Shown here in pieces: positions 37,643 through 46,290 of a DNA stretch of 64,000 bases. This stretch comes from Colwellia sp. MB02u-6. Lineage in GTDB: Bacteria; Pseudomonadota; Gammaproteobacteria; Enterobacterales; Alteromonadaceae. The stretch is taken from assembly GCF_014077095.1 (NCBI RefSeq), contig NZ_JACGVG010000030.1:23998-87997 (forward strand), in the 5' to 3' direction. Under the pieces are notes generated by a model, which worked only from the letters and a program-made list of their open reading frames with translations, was not told where the DNA came from and ran no database searches. The stretch's first letter is position 1; every line of letters begins with the position of its first letter. A program made the position numbers and the translations under genes.

Positions 37643-38668
37643 GTGATAAAAATTTTTGCAGGTAAACATAGCGCCAAAGGTGTTGCGTTAATCACCGTTA
37701 TGCTTATTGTGGCATTAATCGCTATTTTGGCAACACAAATGACCGCGCGGTTACAATTGCAAATGCAACGCACCACCAATATTGCCTCAAACCAGCAAGC
37801 CTATTGGTATGCCATGGGCGCAGAAGCTTTTGCAAAAAGAGTGTTAATACAATCCTTTGCAGATAATGCCGAGGTAACACATTTAGGTCAAATTTGGGCG
37901 CAAGGGGAGAACACTTTTCCTGTCGATTTGGGCGAAATTACTGGTGAAATAACAGATTTAAATAGTTGTTTCAACTTGAATGCCTTACGAGTCGACGATG
38001 ATGATGACAGTAACAACATTAATAATAATGGCAATGTAGTAAAAAAATCGCCAGCTAGAGCCGCGTTTGAAGAATTACTTATTATCATGAATATTGAAGG
38101 TGTTGGCAGTTTTGAAGCGCAATATATGGCAGATGCTTTAACCGACTGGTTAGACGCTAATAGCAGCATTTCAAGTTCAGGCGGTGCTGAAGATAATGAT
38201 TATGCCGCAAAAGCATTCCCTTATTTAGCGGCAAATAATTATCTTGCGAGTATCGGCGAGTTAAGAGTCGTTGAGCATTTTACGGTCAATGTCATTAATA
38301 AACTCAAAGACTACGCCTGTGTTTTACCTAATACTAACCTCAATAAGATTAACGTTAATACCATCGCATTGGATAAGCCTGAAATACTTGTCGCCATGTT
38401 AGGAATAAGTCAAAATGAAGCGACACAAGCCTTGACTGCTCGCGGTGAAGAAGGCTTTAAAAGTGTTGATGAATTTTTTAATTTAAGTGAGTTGAGTAAA
38501 GCTAAAATACCTCCCAAGAAAAAACAACAATTTGCCGTTACCAGCGAGTATTTTAAGCTCAAAACAACAGCAAGTTTTAATAACAGTTACTTTGCTTTGA
38601 ATACCATTATGAAAGTAGACAATAAAAACAATATAAGTGTGATCAGTCGCATCATAGGACGAGAGTAA
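37643..38668 (+). CDS. gspK: Minor pseudopilin GspK
   Basis: Caps the pseudopilus tip. The prepilin-like start GVALITVMLIVALIAILATQ lacks Glu5, as is usual for GspK. The large alpha domain (about 110-260, DLNSCFNLNALRV... and MADALTDWLDAN) is characteristic. 341 residues. An Asp/Asn-rich loop (about residues 115-130) follows NALRV. It shares its last base with the gspL start. Confidence 0.95.
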   Translation: MIKIFAGKHSAKGVALITVMLIVALIAILATQMTARLQLQMQRTTNIASNQQAYWYAMGAEAFAKRVLIQSFADNAEVTHLGQIWAQGENTFPVDLGEITGEITDLNSCFNLNALRVDDDDDSNNINNNGNVVKKSPARAAFEELLIIMNIEGVGSFEAQYMADALTDWLDANSSISSSGGAEDNDYAAKAFPYLAANNYLASIGELRVVEHFTVNVINKLKDYACVLPNTNLNKINVNTIALDKPEILVAMLGISQNEATQALTARGEEGFKSVDEFFNLSELSKAKIPPKKKQQFAVTSEYFKLKTTASFNNSYFALNTIMKVDNKNNISVISRIIGRE

Positions 38669-39918
38669 TGGGTGAAACCTTATTTATCCGTTTAGGCAGC
38701 CAAGTTGAAAATAAACTTCACTGGCTGATCAAAACCAACGGACAAGAAGATATTATTGCAAGTGGTGAGTTACCTAATGCCAACGCATTGAGTCAATTAA
38801 CTGAAAAATCGACAGCACGGGATGTGGTCGTTTTTGTACCCGCAAGTGACATTGCTATTAAACGCTTAAAAGTGCCTGGCTCATCTCAACGAGCTATTCG
38901 TTTAGCGGCGCCATATATGATGGAAGAAACGCTGGCACAAGATGTTGAGCAACTATGCTTCGCCTTTAGTGATACAAAACCAGATGATCAGGGTAATAAC
39001 TGCTTTGTTGCGGCACTTGAGCGTAAGCAGTTAGAGCTTTGGCTACAGTGGCTGGCCAATGCAGGAATATTCACTAAGTCAATCATCCCCGATGCTCTGG
39101 CATTACCCTTAAATAGCGTAAGCAGTACGGCAGTGATGCTAGGTGAGCAAGTATTAATCCGGCTTGGTGCATGGCAAGTGATGTCATTTGAAGCCAATGC
39201 CTGGCCTATTATTGCGCAATACTTCAGTGCACGGGCAGAAAATAGTGCCCTAGCAGAAAATGAACACACCATTTTGGCCTATTCACCTCTACCGCAAGTG
39301 CCGGTGGAAATAAAGGTCGAATACTTACCCGAAGAGCTGCCTTTAGCCATTTTAGCGAATAATCATTGCTCTAAATTCAACCTACTGCAAGGTGAGTTTC
39401 AAGTAAAAGAAAAACGTTCAGCAACCAAGACTAATTGGCTTTGGGTCGCCGGTATTGCCTGTGTAGCCTTAGTGCTTAACTTTACCCTTAAGGGAGTAGA
39501 GTTATATCGCTTGTCGGATCAGCAATCGGTTATTGAAGCGCAAATTATCGCTAATTATAAAGCCGCTTTTCCTGAGACTAAGCGCGTAAAAGTGTCAACC
39601 GTTCGCTCACAGTTACGACAAAAATTAGCTGAGGTGGGTAATAGTGGCGAATCTATAGGGTTCTTATCATTATTAGTTAAGCTTGAGCCCGCATTAGCCA
39701 GTGTACCTGAGATTAAACCACAAACACTAAAGTTTGACGGTAAACGCCATGAAGTTCGTATGCAAACTATTGCTAAAGATTATCAATATTTTGAAAAGTT
39801 AAAAGTGGCGCTTGAAAAGGCAGGATTAACAGTGAATTTAGGTGCACAAAATAATCAAGGCGAGCAAATTTCAGGTTCGTTTAGTATTTTAGATACCAAA
39901 GCTAAGGGGCGCTCATGA
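38668..39918 (+). CDS. gspL: Type II secretion protein GspL
   Basis: Bitopic inner-membrane protein that recruits GspE and binds GspM. The 416 residues contain an actin-like cytoplasmic domain (about 1-245), a single membrane helix at about 253-272 (WLWVAGIACVALVLNFTLKG), and a periplasmic ferredoxin-like domain. It overlaps gspK and gspM by a few bases. Confidence 0.94.
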   Translation: MGETLFIRLGSQVENKLHWLIKTNGQEDIIASGELPNANALSQLTEKSTARDVVVFVPASDIAIKRLKVPGSSQRAIRLAAPYMMEETLAQDVEQLCFAFSDTKPDDQGNNCFVAALERKQLELWLQWLANAGIFTKSIIPDALALPLNSVSSTAVMLGEQVLIRLGAWQVMSFEANAWPIIAQYFSARAENSALAENEHTILAYSPLPQVPVEIKVEYLPEELPLAILANNHCSKFNLLQGEFQVKEKRSATKTNWLWVAGIACVALVLNFTLKGVELYRLSDQQSVIEAQIIANYKAAFPETKRVKVSTVRSQLRQKLAEVGNSGESIGFLSLLVKLEPALASVPEIKPQTLKFDGKRHEVRMQTIAKDYQYFEKLKVALEKAGLTVNLGAQNNQGEQISGSFSILDTKAKGRS

Positions 39919-40382
39919 AAGCTTGGTGGCAACAGTTAAATACTCGTGAACAACGTTTGATCAGCGTGATGTCAGTGCTTATATCAATATTTATTTTATA
40001 TGGTCTTATTTGGCAACCACTGACGGAAAATATAGAAAAAACAACATTAAAGCTTGAACGTCAACAAGCTTTGTTAACTTGGGTGGCCGAAAACACCCAA
40101 CGCTATCAACAAGCAAAACGCAATGCACGTGCTAGTTCGGGCGCCAGTTTGTCAAGCATAGTCAACCGCACTTCCAGCGCTAACAATATAACGATTACTC
40201 GTATGCAGCCCCAAGGCGATGACTTACAGGTCTGGATTGATGAAATATCATTTAACCAGTTATTAACTTGGTTAGAGCAATTGGCTATTAGCGATGGTTT
40301 GCAAGTTAAAAATATAGATCTGAGTTCAGCTGATCAACAAGGTATGGTTCGTGTTCGTCGATTACAGTTAGGAAAGAATTAA
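39915..40382 (+). CDS. gspM: Type II secretion protein GspM
   Basis: Small inner-membrane partner of GspL. The start MKAWWQQLNTREQRLISVMS followed by a membrane helix and a periplasmic ferredoxin-like domain (ITRMQPQGDDLQVWIDEISF) fits the family. 155 residues. It overlaps both neighbours by 1-4 bp. Confidence 0.94.
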   Translation: MKAWWQQLNTREQRLISVMSVLISIFILYGLIWQPLTENIEKTTLKLERQQALLTWVAENTQRYQQAKRNARASSGASLSSIVNRTSSANNITITRMQPQGDDLQVWIDEISFNQLLTWLEQLAISDGLQVKNIDLSSADQQGMVRVRRLQLGKN

Positions 40383-41125
40383 TGAAAAATAAGTTTGCTT
40401 ATATCGCCATTTTTCTCACCGCGTACAGCGTTTTTGTTTTAGCATTAATGCCGGCAAGTTGGTTGATGGCGCAAATTAACTTACCCAAAAATGTCACTAT
40501 CGCCGCAGTAGAAGGCACTATTTGGCAAGCAAGTGTTAAGCAAGTAATGGTTGATGACGTTGTAATTAACCAAGTGCAGAGTTCGCTATCTTTTATGTCT
40601 TTGTTAATGCTTGACCCAAAACTTGATATTAGCTTTGGTGGTGCTTTAGTCAATGGCCCTGAAGGACAGTTGACGATAAGTGACTTATTATCTGACATGG
40701 TGATTAAAGATGCGCAGATAGACCTTGCTGCCAACACAGTGACCGCGAGGCTTAATTTACCGGTTAATGTTATTGCCCATGAACAATTAGCACTAACTAT
40801 TGACCGTTTTATTATTGGCACGCCGATATGCCTTGAATTACAGGGGAATTTGCAATGGCGTAATGCTGGTATTACCGCTTTTGATGAAAAAGTTGAGTTT
40901 GGTACACTTAAGGCAAAATTAACCTGTGATAAAGGCGAACTTGTCGCTGATATAGACCCTGAAAATGATTTAGGACTAAGTTATCGTGCCCAGTTAAAAC
41001 AAGGCGGGCGTTTCTCAGGCAGTGGGTATTTAACCCCAGGTGCTAAATTTCCTGAGCAATTAAGATCAGCATTAAGCTTTTTGGGTAAGCCAGATAATAA
41101 AGGTCGATATCGCTTAAAAATATAA
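40382..41125 (+). CDS. gspN: Type II secretion protein GspN
   Basis: Inner-membrane protein of uncertain role, present in a subset of type II operons. The 247 residues have one N-terminal membrane helix (about 5-27) and a periplasmic beta-rich part, with the family's LPKNVTIAAVEGTIWQASVK and C-terminal LSFLGKPDNKGRYRL. It is the last gene of the operon and is followed by a 13-bp inverted repeat at 41148. Confidence 0.92.
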   Translation: MKNKFAYIAIFLTAYSVFVLALMPASWLMAQINLPKNVTIAAVEGTIWQASVKQVMVDDVVINQVQSSLSFMSLLMLDPKLDISFGGALVNGPEGQLTISDLLSDMVIKDAQIDLAANTVTARLNLPVNVIAHEQLALTIDRFIIGTPICLELQGNLQWRNAGITAFDEKVEFGTLKAKLTCDKGELVADIDPENDLGLSYRAQLKQGGRFSGSGYLTPGAKFPEQLRSALSFLGKPDNKGRYRLKI

Positions 41126-41147
41126 TGCCTACATAACGGCGACATAA

Positions 41148-41182
41148 GATATAACTCACCTTATGCCTAGGTGAGTTATATC
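41148..41182. terminator. Perfect 13-bp inverted repeat between gspN and yrfG
   Basis: GATATAACTCACC (41148-41160), loop TTATGCCTA, GGTGAGTTATATC (41170-41182). It lies 22 bp after the gspN stop, between convergent genes. There is no T tract, so it may be a rho-dependent or RNA-stabilising stem rather than a classical terminator. Confidence 0.6.
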
Positions 41183-41402
41183 AAATACTTTATTGCTCTT
41201 ACCTGAGCAATCAATGCGTCAGGTTAGTGTCATAGCGATTGAAATAAATAATCGCTTATTCTAAAGTGGCCTAAATATTTCATAACTGTATTACTCTCAA
41301 TCACACACGCGAGTTATTTTGCCATCAAGCGCCTTGCTCTTGAATACTTCATATCACTTATAATTACTGACTCAATGTAATGGCTATCATACTCAAGGAT
41401 GA

Positions 41403-42080
41403 TTAATTGTCCCATTTACTGTTGTTTATTCCTGCCAGCAAAACACTATAATCAGTAATCGACGGGTAATCATTAATCACAGCACTGGTTTTTTTACTAT
41501 CGGGGTTTGCCACCGCTAATAAATGCTCAATGCCATATTTTTTAGCAGAATCGAGCATAATGACACTGTCATCAACAAAAAGTGTCTTCTCTAAGGCAAA
41601 ACCATGCTTTTGATGTAGGCGTTGCCAGAGTAGTTGTGATTCTTTTGTCACACCAAATTCATGAGTTGAATAGAGGGTATCAAAGTATTTATCTAACTTA
41701 GTGCGCTCTATTTTTAGCGATAAACTATCAGGATGGGCATTGGTGACCAATACCACTTCACGCCCTGATGACTTAAGCGCGACGAGAAAATCATGTGCGT
41801 CACTGCGCAGTTGAATCAAATGTTGTACTTCGCGTTTTAGGTCGATGATCGATAGTTGTGTTTGCTGGGCCCAATAATCAAGGCAATACCAGTCTATAGT
41901 CCCTGCCACTTTTTCGTAATGATTGGCTAATGACGTTTGGGCATCAGTTAAACTTACCCCGCGTAAATCACTATAGCGTTTAGGTAAGTAGTGCAACCAA
42001 AAGTGATTGTCAAAATGTAAATCGAGAATGGTTCCATCCATATCAAGTAAAACAGTTGAAATTTTTGACCAATCAAGCAT
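41403..42080 (-). CDS. yrfG: GMP/IMP 5'-nucleotidase YrfG (HAD family)
   Basis: HAD-like phosphatase expected to hydrolyse GMP and IMP. Motif I is DMDGTILDLHFDNHFW near the start, motif II VLVTNAHPDSL, and motif III/IV DDSVIMLDSAKKYGI. The ATG at 42080 (MLDWSKISTVLLDMDG) gives 225 residues, near E. coli's 222; an upstream extension of 14 codons is unlikely. It is divergent from nudE, the same neighbourhood as in E. coli (nudE-yrfF-yrfG-hslR-hslO). Confidence 0.93.
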   Translation of the reverse strand: MLDWSKISTVLLDMDGTILDLHFDNHFWLHYLPKRYSDLRGVSLTDAQTSLANHYEKVAGTIDWYCLDYWAQQTQLSIIDLKREVQHLIQLRSDAHDFLVALKSSGREVVLVTNAHPDSLSLKIERTKLDKYFDTLYSTHEFGVTKESQLLWQRLHQKHGFALEKTLFVDDSVIMLDSAKKYGIEHLLAVANPDSKKTSAVINDYPSITDYSVLLAGINNSKWDN

Positions 42081-42219
42081 AGATTTTTCCCTAGAAACAC
42101 GTTTATTATAGGAGCATACCAAAGAGGGTTGGTTATGTATTCAACGTTATCGTGTTATGGTTAAACTTTAGTTTTTTTAACGTTGCATTCCCAGTTAAGT
42201 TGTTGCAATAAAGGTCATT

Positions 42220-42777
42220 ATGACAACAAAAAAAGTATTACCACAAATTACCGCACGCAAGCAGGTTGCTAAAAGTCGTTTATTTTCGATTGAACAAGTC
42301 GACCTAACTTTTACCAATGGCGAAAAACGTGAATATGAACGTATGTCTGGCAAAGGCAGAGGGGCGGTGCTGATTGTTCCTATGCTAGATCAACATACCA
42401 TGTTACTAGTACGAGAGTACTGTGGCGGCACGCACACTTATGAACTCGGCTTTCCCAAGGGCTTGATTGATGCTGGTGAAAGTGCGGCAGAGGCAGCCAA
42501 TCGAGAATTAAAAGAAGAAGTGGGCTACGGTGCTCAAACATTAACCTCAATGCATACCGTGACCATGGCACCCGCATTTTTTGATGCCAAAATGACCATT
42601 TTTCTTGCGGAAAATCTTTATCCTGAAAAGCTGCTTGGTGATGAGCCCGAAGCGTTAGAATTAATACCTTGGCCGTTAGCAGATTATCGGCAGTTGATGC
42701 AAGAGCCAGATTTCAATGAAGCACGCAGTTTTGCCGCGCTGTTATTAGTAAAAGAGCACTTAGGGGGTATTTTATGA
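42220..42777 (+). CDS. nudE: ADP compounds hydrolase NudE
   Basis: Nudix enzyme active on ADP-ribose, Ap3A and NADH. The Nudix box GLIDAGESAAEAANRELKEE (then VG) lies at about residues 86-107 with the REXXEE core intact. 185 residues, as in E. coli. The stop overlaps the cysQ start by 4 bp, so nudE-cysQ is an operon; both remove adenosine nucleotide derivatives. Confidence 0.95.
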   Translation: MTTKKVLPQITARKQVAKSRLFSIEQVDLTFTNGEKREYERMSGKGRGAVLIVPMLDQHTMLLVREYCGGTHTYELGFPKGLIDAGESAAEAANRELKEEVGYGAQTLTSMHTVTMAPAFFDAKMTIFLAENLYPEKLLGDEPEALELIPWPLADYRQLMQEPDFNEARSFAALLLVKEHLGGIL

Positions 42778-43592
42778 ACCAAGAAAAATTATTGTCTGTA
42801 GCACTTGAAAGTGCCAAAAAAGCGGGACAAGAAGTTGCACGTTGTTATAAGCATGGCAACTATACGGCTGAAATGAAGGAAGATAATAGTCCAGTGACTA
42901 GTGCTGATATGGCGGCAAATGACATTCTAATGGACGAATTAAGAAGGCTAACACCTGATATTCCCATTATTTCTGAAGAAGTGGGGGCGTTAGCACTTGC
43001 TCAGCGCAGCAAATGGTCACGCTATTGGCTATTAGACCCTATTGATGGAACGGGTGAGTTTATTGCCGGCAGTGGCGATTTCGCTGTCAATGTTGCTTTA
43101 GTGGAAAATGGCTGGCCAACTATTGGTGTTATCCATGCGCCTGATCATCAATTAACCTACTATGGCCAAAATAATTTAGGCGCATTTAAAGAAAATGATA
43201 GCGGCAGTCATAAAATACAAGTGGCAAGGTATGATGGCCAGCGCCGAATTAAAGTCGCGATTAGTCGTCGCCAAGATATTAACTTAATGGGGCAGTATTT
43301 AAATGATAAATACGACTTCGACCATGTTGCTCTAGGTAGCTGCTCGCTAAAAAATTGTTTAATTGCCGAAGGTGGTGCTGATTGTTATTTACGGGTTGGG
43401 CCAACAGGTGAGTGGGACACTGGCGCTAGCCATTGTATAATTGAACAAGCAGGTGGTAGTATTATCGACAGTGAATTTAAGCCATTAACTTATAATCAAC
43501 GTAAAACTTTGATGCAGCCTGATTTTTTATCTTTAGGGAATAAAGAAATCCCTTGGCATGATATTATTAAGCCGCACAGAACAACACGCTAA
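42774..43592 (+). CDS. cysQ: 3'(2'),5'-bisphosphate nucleotidase CysQ
   Basis: Mg-dependent phosphatase that turns PAP into AMP, clearing the sulfate-assimilation by-product. The inositol-monophosphatase fold motifs are DPIDGTGEFIAGSGDFAVN and the later TGEWDTGASHCIIEQAGG. SPVTSADMAAND and ISEEVG near the N-terminus complete the metal site. 272 residues, a little longer than E. coli (246). It is translationally coupled to nudE. Confidence 0.95.
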   Translation: MNQEKLLSVALESAKKAGQEVARCYKHGNYTAEMKEDNSPVTSADMAANDILMDELRRLTPDIPIISEEVGALALAQRSKWSRYWLLDPIDGTGEFIAGSGDFAVNVALVENGWPTIGVIHAPDHQLTYYGQNNLGAFKENDSGSHKIQVARYDGQRRIKVAISRRQDINLMGQYLNDKYDFDHVALGSCSLKNCLIAEGGADCYLRVGPTGEWDTGASHCIIEQAGGSIIDSEFKPLTYNQRKTLMQPDFLSLGNKEIPWHDIIKPHRTTR

Positions 43593-43683
43593 CAATCAAT
43601 CAGAGCCTTAGTAAAGAATTAACATACTTATTTACTTCAGGCATAAAGACCAAGGCGAAAGCCTGACATAGATGGAATACATA

Positions 43684-44265
43684 ATGCACAAAACAGCTTT
43701 AATGTTAATTACCTTACTTGTGACTACAGTCAGTTTACCTGCTTTAGCTACATGGAAACTCGACAATTCAAGTTCACTACTTAGTTTTATTTCGGTGAAA
43801 AAATCGTCTATTGCGGAAAACCACAGTTTTGCAAAACTTACAGGCGATATAGACGCAAAAGCACAGGTCACTATTAGTGTTGACTTAGCTAGCGTAAATA
43901 CCAATATTGCTATTCGCAATGAGCGAATGAAAAAGTTCGTCTTTGAAACGGATAAATATAGTTCAGCAAATTTTACGACTCAGCTTGATAAAGAATTAAT
44001 TAACACTTTAAAAACTGGCCAAAATCAACAACTCAGTCTTAGCGGCATGCTCGACTTTCATGGCCTACAACAAGCAGTCAATATTGATGTTAGTGTTGTT
44101 AAGCTAAGCGCAGATAAAATATTGGTCAACACGATAAAGCCATTTTTTATTAAAGCGGATGCTTTTAGTTTGGTTGCTGGCATTAATAAACTTAAAGAGT
44201 TAGCATCTTTACCGAGTATTGATTATGTAGTGCCGGTCAGTTTTTCAGTCACCTTTACTCGTTAA
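43684..44265 (+). CDS. YceI family periplasmic protein
   Basis: Lipocalin-like barrel that binds isoprenoid lipids in relatives. Starting at 43684 (MHKTALMLITLLVTTVSLPA) gives a clean signal peptide and a GATGGA ribosome site 8 bp upstream; the ATG at 43672 adds four residues. The mature part has WKLDNSSSLLSFISVKKSSI and the family's MLDFHGLQQAVNIDVSV. Length is 193. A degenerate 16-bp repeat begins at its stop codon. Confidence 0.9.
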   Translation: MHKTALMLITLLVTTVSLPALATWKLDNSSSLLSFISVKKSSIAENHSFAKLTGDIDAKAQVTISVDLASVNTNIAIRNERMKKFVFETDKYSSANFTTQLDKELINTLKTGQNQQLSLSGMLDFHGLQQAVNIDVSVVKLSADKILVNTIKPFFIKADAFSLVAGINKLKELASLPSIDYVVPVSFSVTFTR

Positions 44266-44333
44266 ATTAAAGGTCGTTAAGTTTAAATCTTGTTAAGTCT
44301 AAAGTTGGTTAAGTTCAACATTCGTTAAATTGA
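44261..44333. repeat. Degenerate 16-bp tandem repeat after the yceI-type gene
   Basis: GTTAA(G/A)T recurs at 44261, 44276, 44292, 44308 and 44324, spacing 15-16 bp, each followed by an A/T-rich tail like TTAAA or CTAAA. The first copy includes the last codon and stop of the gene. About five worn copies. Confidence 0.6.
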
Positions 44334-44352
44334 CACAGAATTGCTCTTTATC

Positions 44353-44377
44353 AAAGGCACCTAATCAGTGCCTTTTT
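44353..44377. terminator. Intrinsic terminator between the yceI-type gene and yheU
   Basis: AAAGGCAC (44353-44360), loop CTAATCA, GTGCCTTT then TT. It sits 88 bp after the YceI stop and 30 bp before the end of the convergent yheU, so it can serve both. Confidence 0.85.
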
Positions 44378-44406
44378 CATTGCAATAATAAGTAGTTACA
44401 TTTTTT

Positions 44407-44643
44407 TTAAGCGCTTTCCTCACTGTCTTCAACCAATTGATCTGAGGGTACAATATTAACTGTCTCATGTAGTTCTGAGTAGACTAAGAGGGCAGAACCT
44501 TGTGTTAATTGCTGACGTACTTGGGTGATTTTATCACTGAGTGACACCTCTTCACTACCATACTCAGTACCTTCGCGAAGGACAAAGTTCTCAATAATGG
44601 CGCTTAAAGTCTCGGTTGATAATTGTTCTAATGGAATGATCAT
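44407..44643 (-). CDS. yheU: YheU family protein
   Basis: Small cytoplasmic protein of unknown function. The 78 residues match the family: MIIPLEQLSTETLSAIIENF, then VLREGTEYGSEEVSL, and VRQQLTQGSALLVYSELHET. Its start overlaps the stop of the upstream hydrolase by 4 bp, the yheT-yheU pairing known from E. coli. Confidence 0.93.
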   Translation of the reverse strand: MIIPLEQLSTETLSAIIENFVLREGTEYGSEEVSLSDKITQVRQQLTQGSALLVYSELHETVNIVPSDQLVEDSEESA

Positions 44644-45611
44644 AAATATCTCGTAAAAAATTCAGGTATACGCTGCTCAAGCCAAAATTGTGGCTTAAGT
44701 GGATTTTTACCGCTAATGAAACCAACATGGCCACCACGAGCACTAATTTCAAAGGTTAATTGCTCTGGTAGAGCACTAATAGCTGTAGTGTTTTCATGGC
44801 ATAAGAAGGGGTCATCGCTCGCGTGAATGATTAAACATGGCGTGGTTATCTGTTGAAGTACATCTCGACCGCTTGCTTGTTGATAATAGTGATTGGCATC
44901 GCGAAAGCCATTAACCGGCGCGGTGACCATATGATCAAACTCTCGAATAGAGCGAACCTTGTCTAAATGGTTTCTGTCTATATTATTGAGTAAATTTGCA
45001 TTTATTTTTTCAATGGTACTGGCTCTAAGCATATCAACTAGGTACTTTTGATAAACACGCGAAAAGCCTTGATTAATTCTGTCGCAGCAACTTGATAGGT
45101 CAAGTGGAGCACAAATTACACCAGCGGCTTGATAGATATTTTGTTTTTGTTCTGCCAAATATTTGGTTAATACATTACCGCCCAATGAAAAGCCTATAAT
45201 CGCTTTTTTTGCTTTAGGATAATTATTAGCAAGATATTGACTAAAGTAGTCAACATCACAAGTTTGACCACTATGATAAGACTTTGCCATACGATTAGGT
45301 CGGCCACTACAACCGCGAAAATGCATTAAAACACCTATCCAACCTTGCGCTTTAATTGCAGATAACATGCCTTTAGCATAATGACTGTTTTTTGAACCTT
45401 CTAAGCCATGTAATACGGCCACAATAGGGCGAGAGCACGAAGAGCTAACCTTTTCGGTCCATGCCAAATCAACAAAATCACCATCGGGTAACTCTAAAGT
45501 TTCATTTGTGGTGTTAATGGTGTGACCACGCCGAAAAAACTTAGCGGCAATGGTTTGGCAGTGAGGGTTTTTAAGCCACCAAGCAGGACTGAAAGAACTT
45601 TTGGTAAACAT
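44640..45611 (-). CDS. yheT: YheT-type alpha/beta hydrolase
   Basis: The 323-residue hydrolase belongs to the AB-hydrolase 4 family. VLHGLEGSKNSHYAKG holds the oxyanion His-Gly, GFSLGGNVLTKYL the nucleophile elbow (G-F-S-L-G), and HASDDPFLC and GGHVGFI the Asp and His of the triad. Start FTKSSFSPAWWLKNPHCQTI is typical of YheT. The substrate is unknown. It is in an operon with yheU. Confidence 0.93.
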   Translation of the reverse strand: MFTKSSFSPAWWLKNPHCQTIAAKFFRRGHTINTTNETLELPDGDFVDLAWTEKVSSSCSRPIVAVLHGLEGSKNSHYAKGMLSAIKAQGWIGVLMHFRGCSGRPNRMAKSYHSGQTCDVDYFSQYLANNYPKAKKAIIGFSLGGNVLTKYLAEQKQNIYQAAGVICAPLDLSSCCDRINQGFSRVYQKYLVDMLRASTIEKINANLLNNIDRNHLDKVRSIREFDHMVTAPVNGFRDANHYYQQASGRDVLQQITTPCLIIHASDDPFLCHENTTAISALPEQLTFEISARGGHVGFISGKNPLKPQFWLEQRIPEFFTRYL

Positions 45612-45794
45612 AACGTGGTAATAGTGTGTAATGCAAAAAATTATTGTACGTTAAAAAACTGTGGATGCCCAATGATTAGCCATTAATCTAGAGGCTTATT
45701 AAGCTTAGAGCAGAGTAAAAAACCAAGGCTGAGTCAATAGCACTGCTCTTGTTATATGTTGAGCGTATATACATTGACGGTACTATTGCTAGAT

Positions 45795-45926
45795 TTACTT
45801 TTTATCTGCACTGATCTGTTTTAAAAAGTAATAGACATAAAAACTACATATACCCAATAAAAATGCTAAACCAATAAAAGAATAAAGCACAACAGAGTCG
45901 TTGATTAACATATTTAACACGTTCAT
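45795..45926 (-). CDS. Putative 43-residue membrane protein (DUF3149-like)
   Basis: ATG at 45926 opens a frame of 43 codons: MNVLNMLINDSVVLYSFIGL, one strong membrane helix (about residues 13-35), and a basic C-terminus FLKQISADKK. A GGAG box lies 7 bp upstream of the ATG. The layout, a short polar start, helix with Gly and a charged tail, resembles DUF3149 proteins, but I cannot prove this. A promoter with an FNR-like site lies upstream (45972-46013), which strongly supports it being a real gene. Small FNR-controlled helices are often oxidase accessory subunits; that is inference. Confidence 0.6.
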   Translation of the reverse strand: MNVLNMLINDSVVLYSFIGLAFLLGICSFYVYYFLKQISADKK

Positions 45927-45971
45927 AAGTGACTCCAATAGACATCAAAATAGTAAAAAGATTAAGCAACT

Positions 45972-46013
45972 ATTGTAAATAATAATTCAGCACTACTTAT
46001 TGATTTAGATCAC
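45972..46013 (-). promoter_or_regulatory. FNR-type (or CRP-type) class II promoter of the 43-residue membrane protein
   Basis: On the minus strand GTGAT-CTAA-ATCAA (46000-46013) matches the FNR consensus TTGAT-N4-ATCAA in nine of ten positions. A TACAAT -10 lies at 45972-45977; the start expected near 45965 would be 41.5 bp from the site centre, the classic class II activator distance. The half TGTGAT also fits CRP, so the regulator could be either. Confidence 0.6.
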
Positions 46014-46191
46014 ATTCATTGCGATTGTATGCGGTGAATATGATGGTGGGTAATGGAGGCTAGCATTGATTTTAGGTATGGATTTTTTATAAGTCGTAAG
46101 AAAGAAGTAGGTTGGAAATTAACCTCTCCTACACTTAAGTTACTGATTTTTATCATTAATTAGGAGGTTAGGTAGATTGCAGACTGAAAGG

Positions 46192-46233
46192 AAAAATAAA
46201 CCTGCTAACGTTTTTTGCGGGTTTATTTTTTTA
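46192..46233 (-). terminator. Intrinsic terminator of the Sel1 gene
   Basis: On the minus strand AAATAAACCCGC, a loop of about 10 bases, GCAGGTTTATTTTT. One mismatch in the stem, followed by T residues. It lies 58-99 bp past the Sel1 stop. Confidence 0.75.
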
Positions 46234-46238
46234 TTGCA

Positions 46239-46269
46239 GCCGGTTAATAATAGATTATTGTTAACCGGC
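46239..46269. repeat. Second hairpin downstream of the Sel1 gene
   Basis: GCCGGTTAA (46239-46247) and TTAACCGGC (46261-46269) form a perfect 9-bp stem around a loop that can itself pair TAAT with ATTG. It stands between the Sel1 stop and the terminator at 46192-46233, so the transcript would end in two hairpins. Confidence 0.6.
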
Positions 46270-46290
46270 TAATGCAGACCAACTTTTCGC

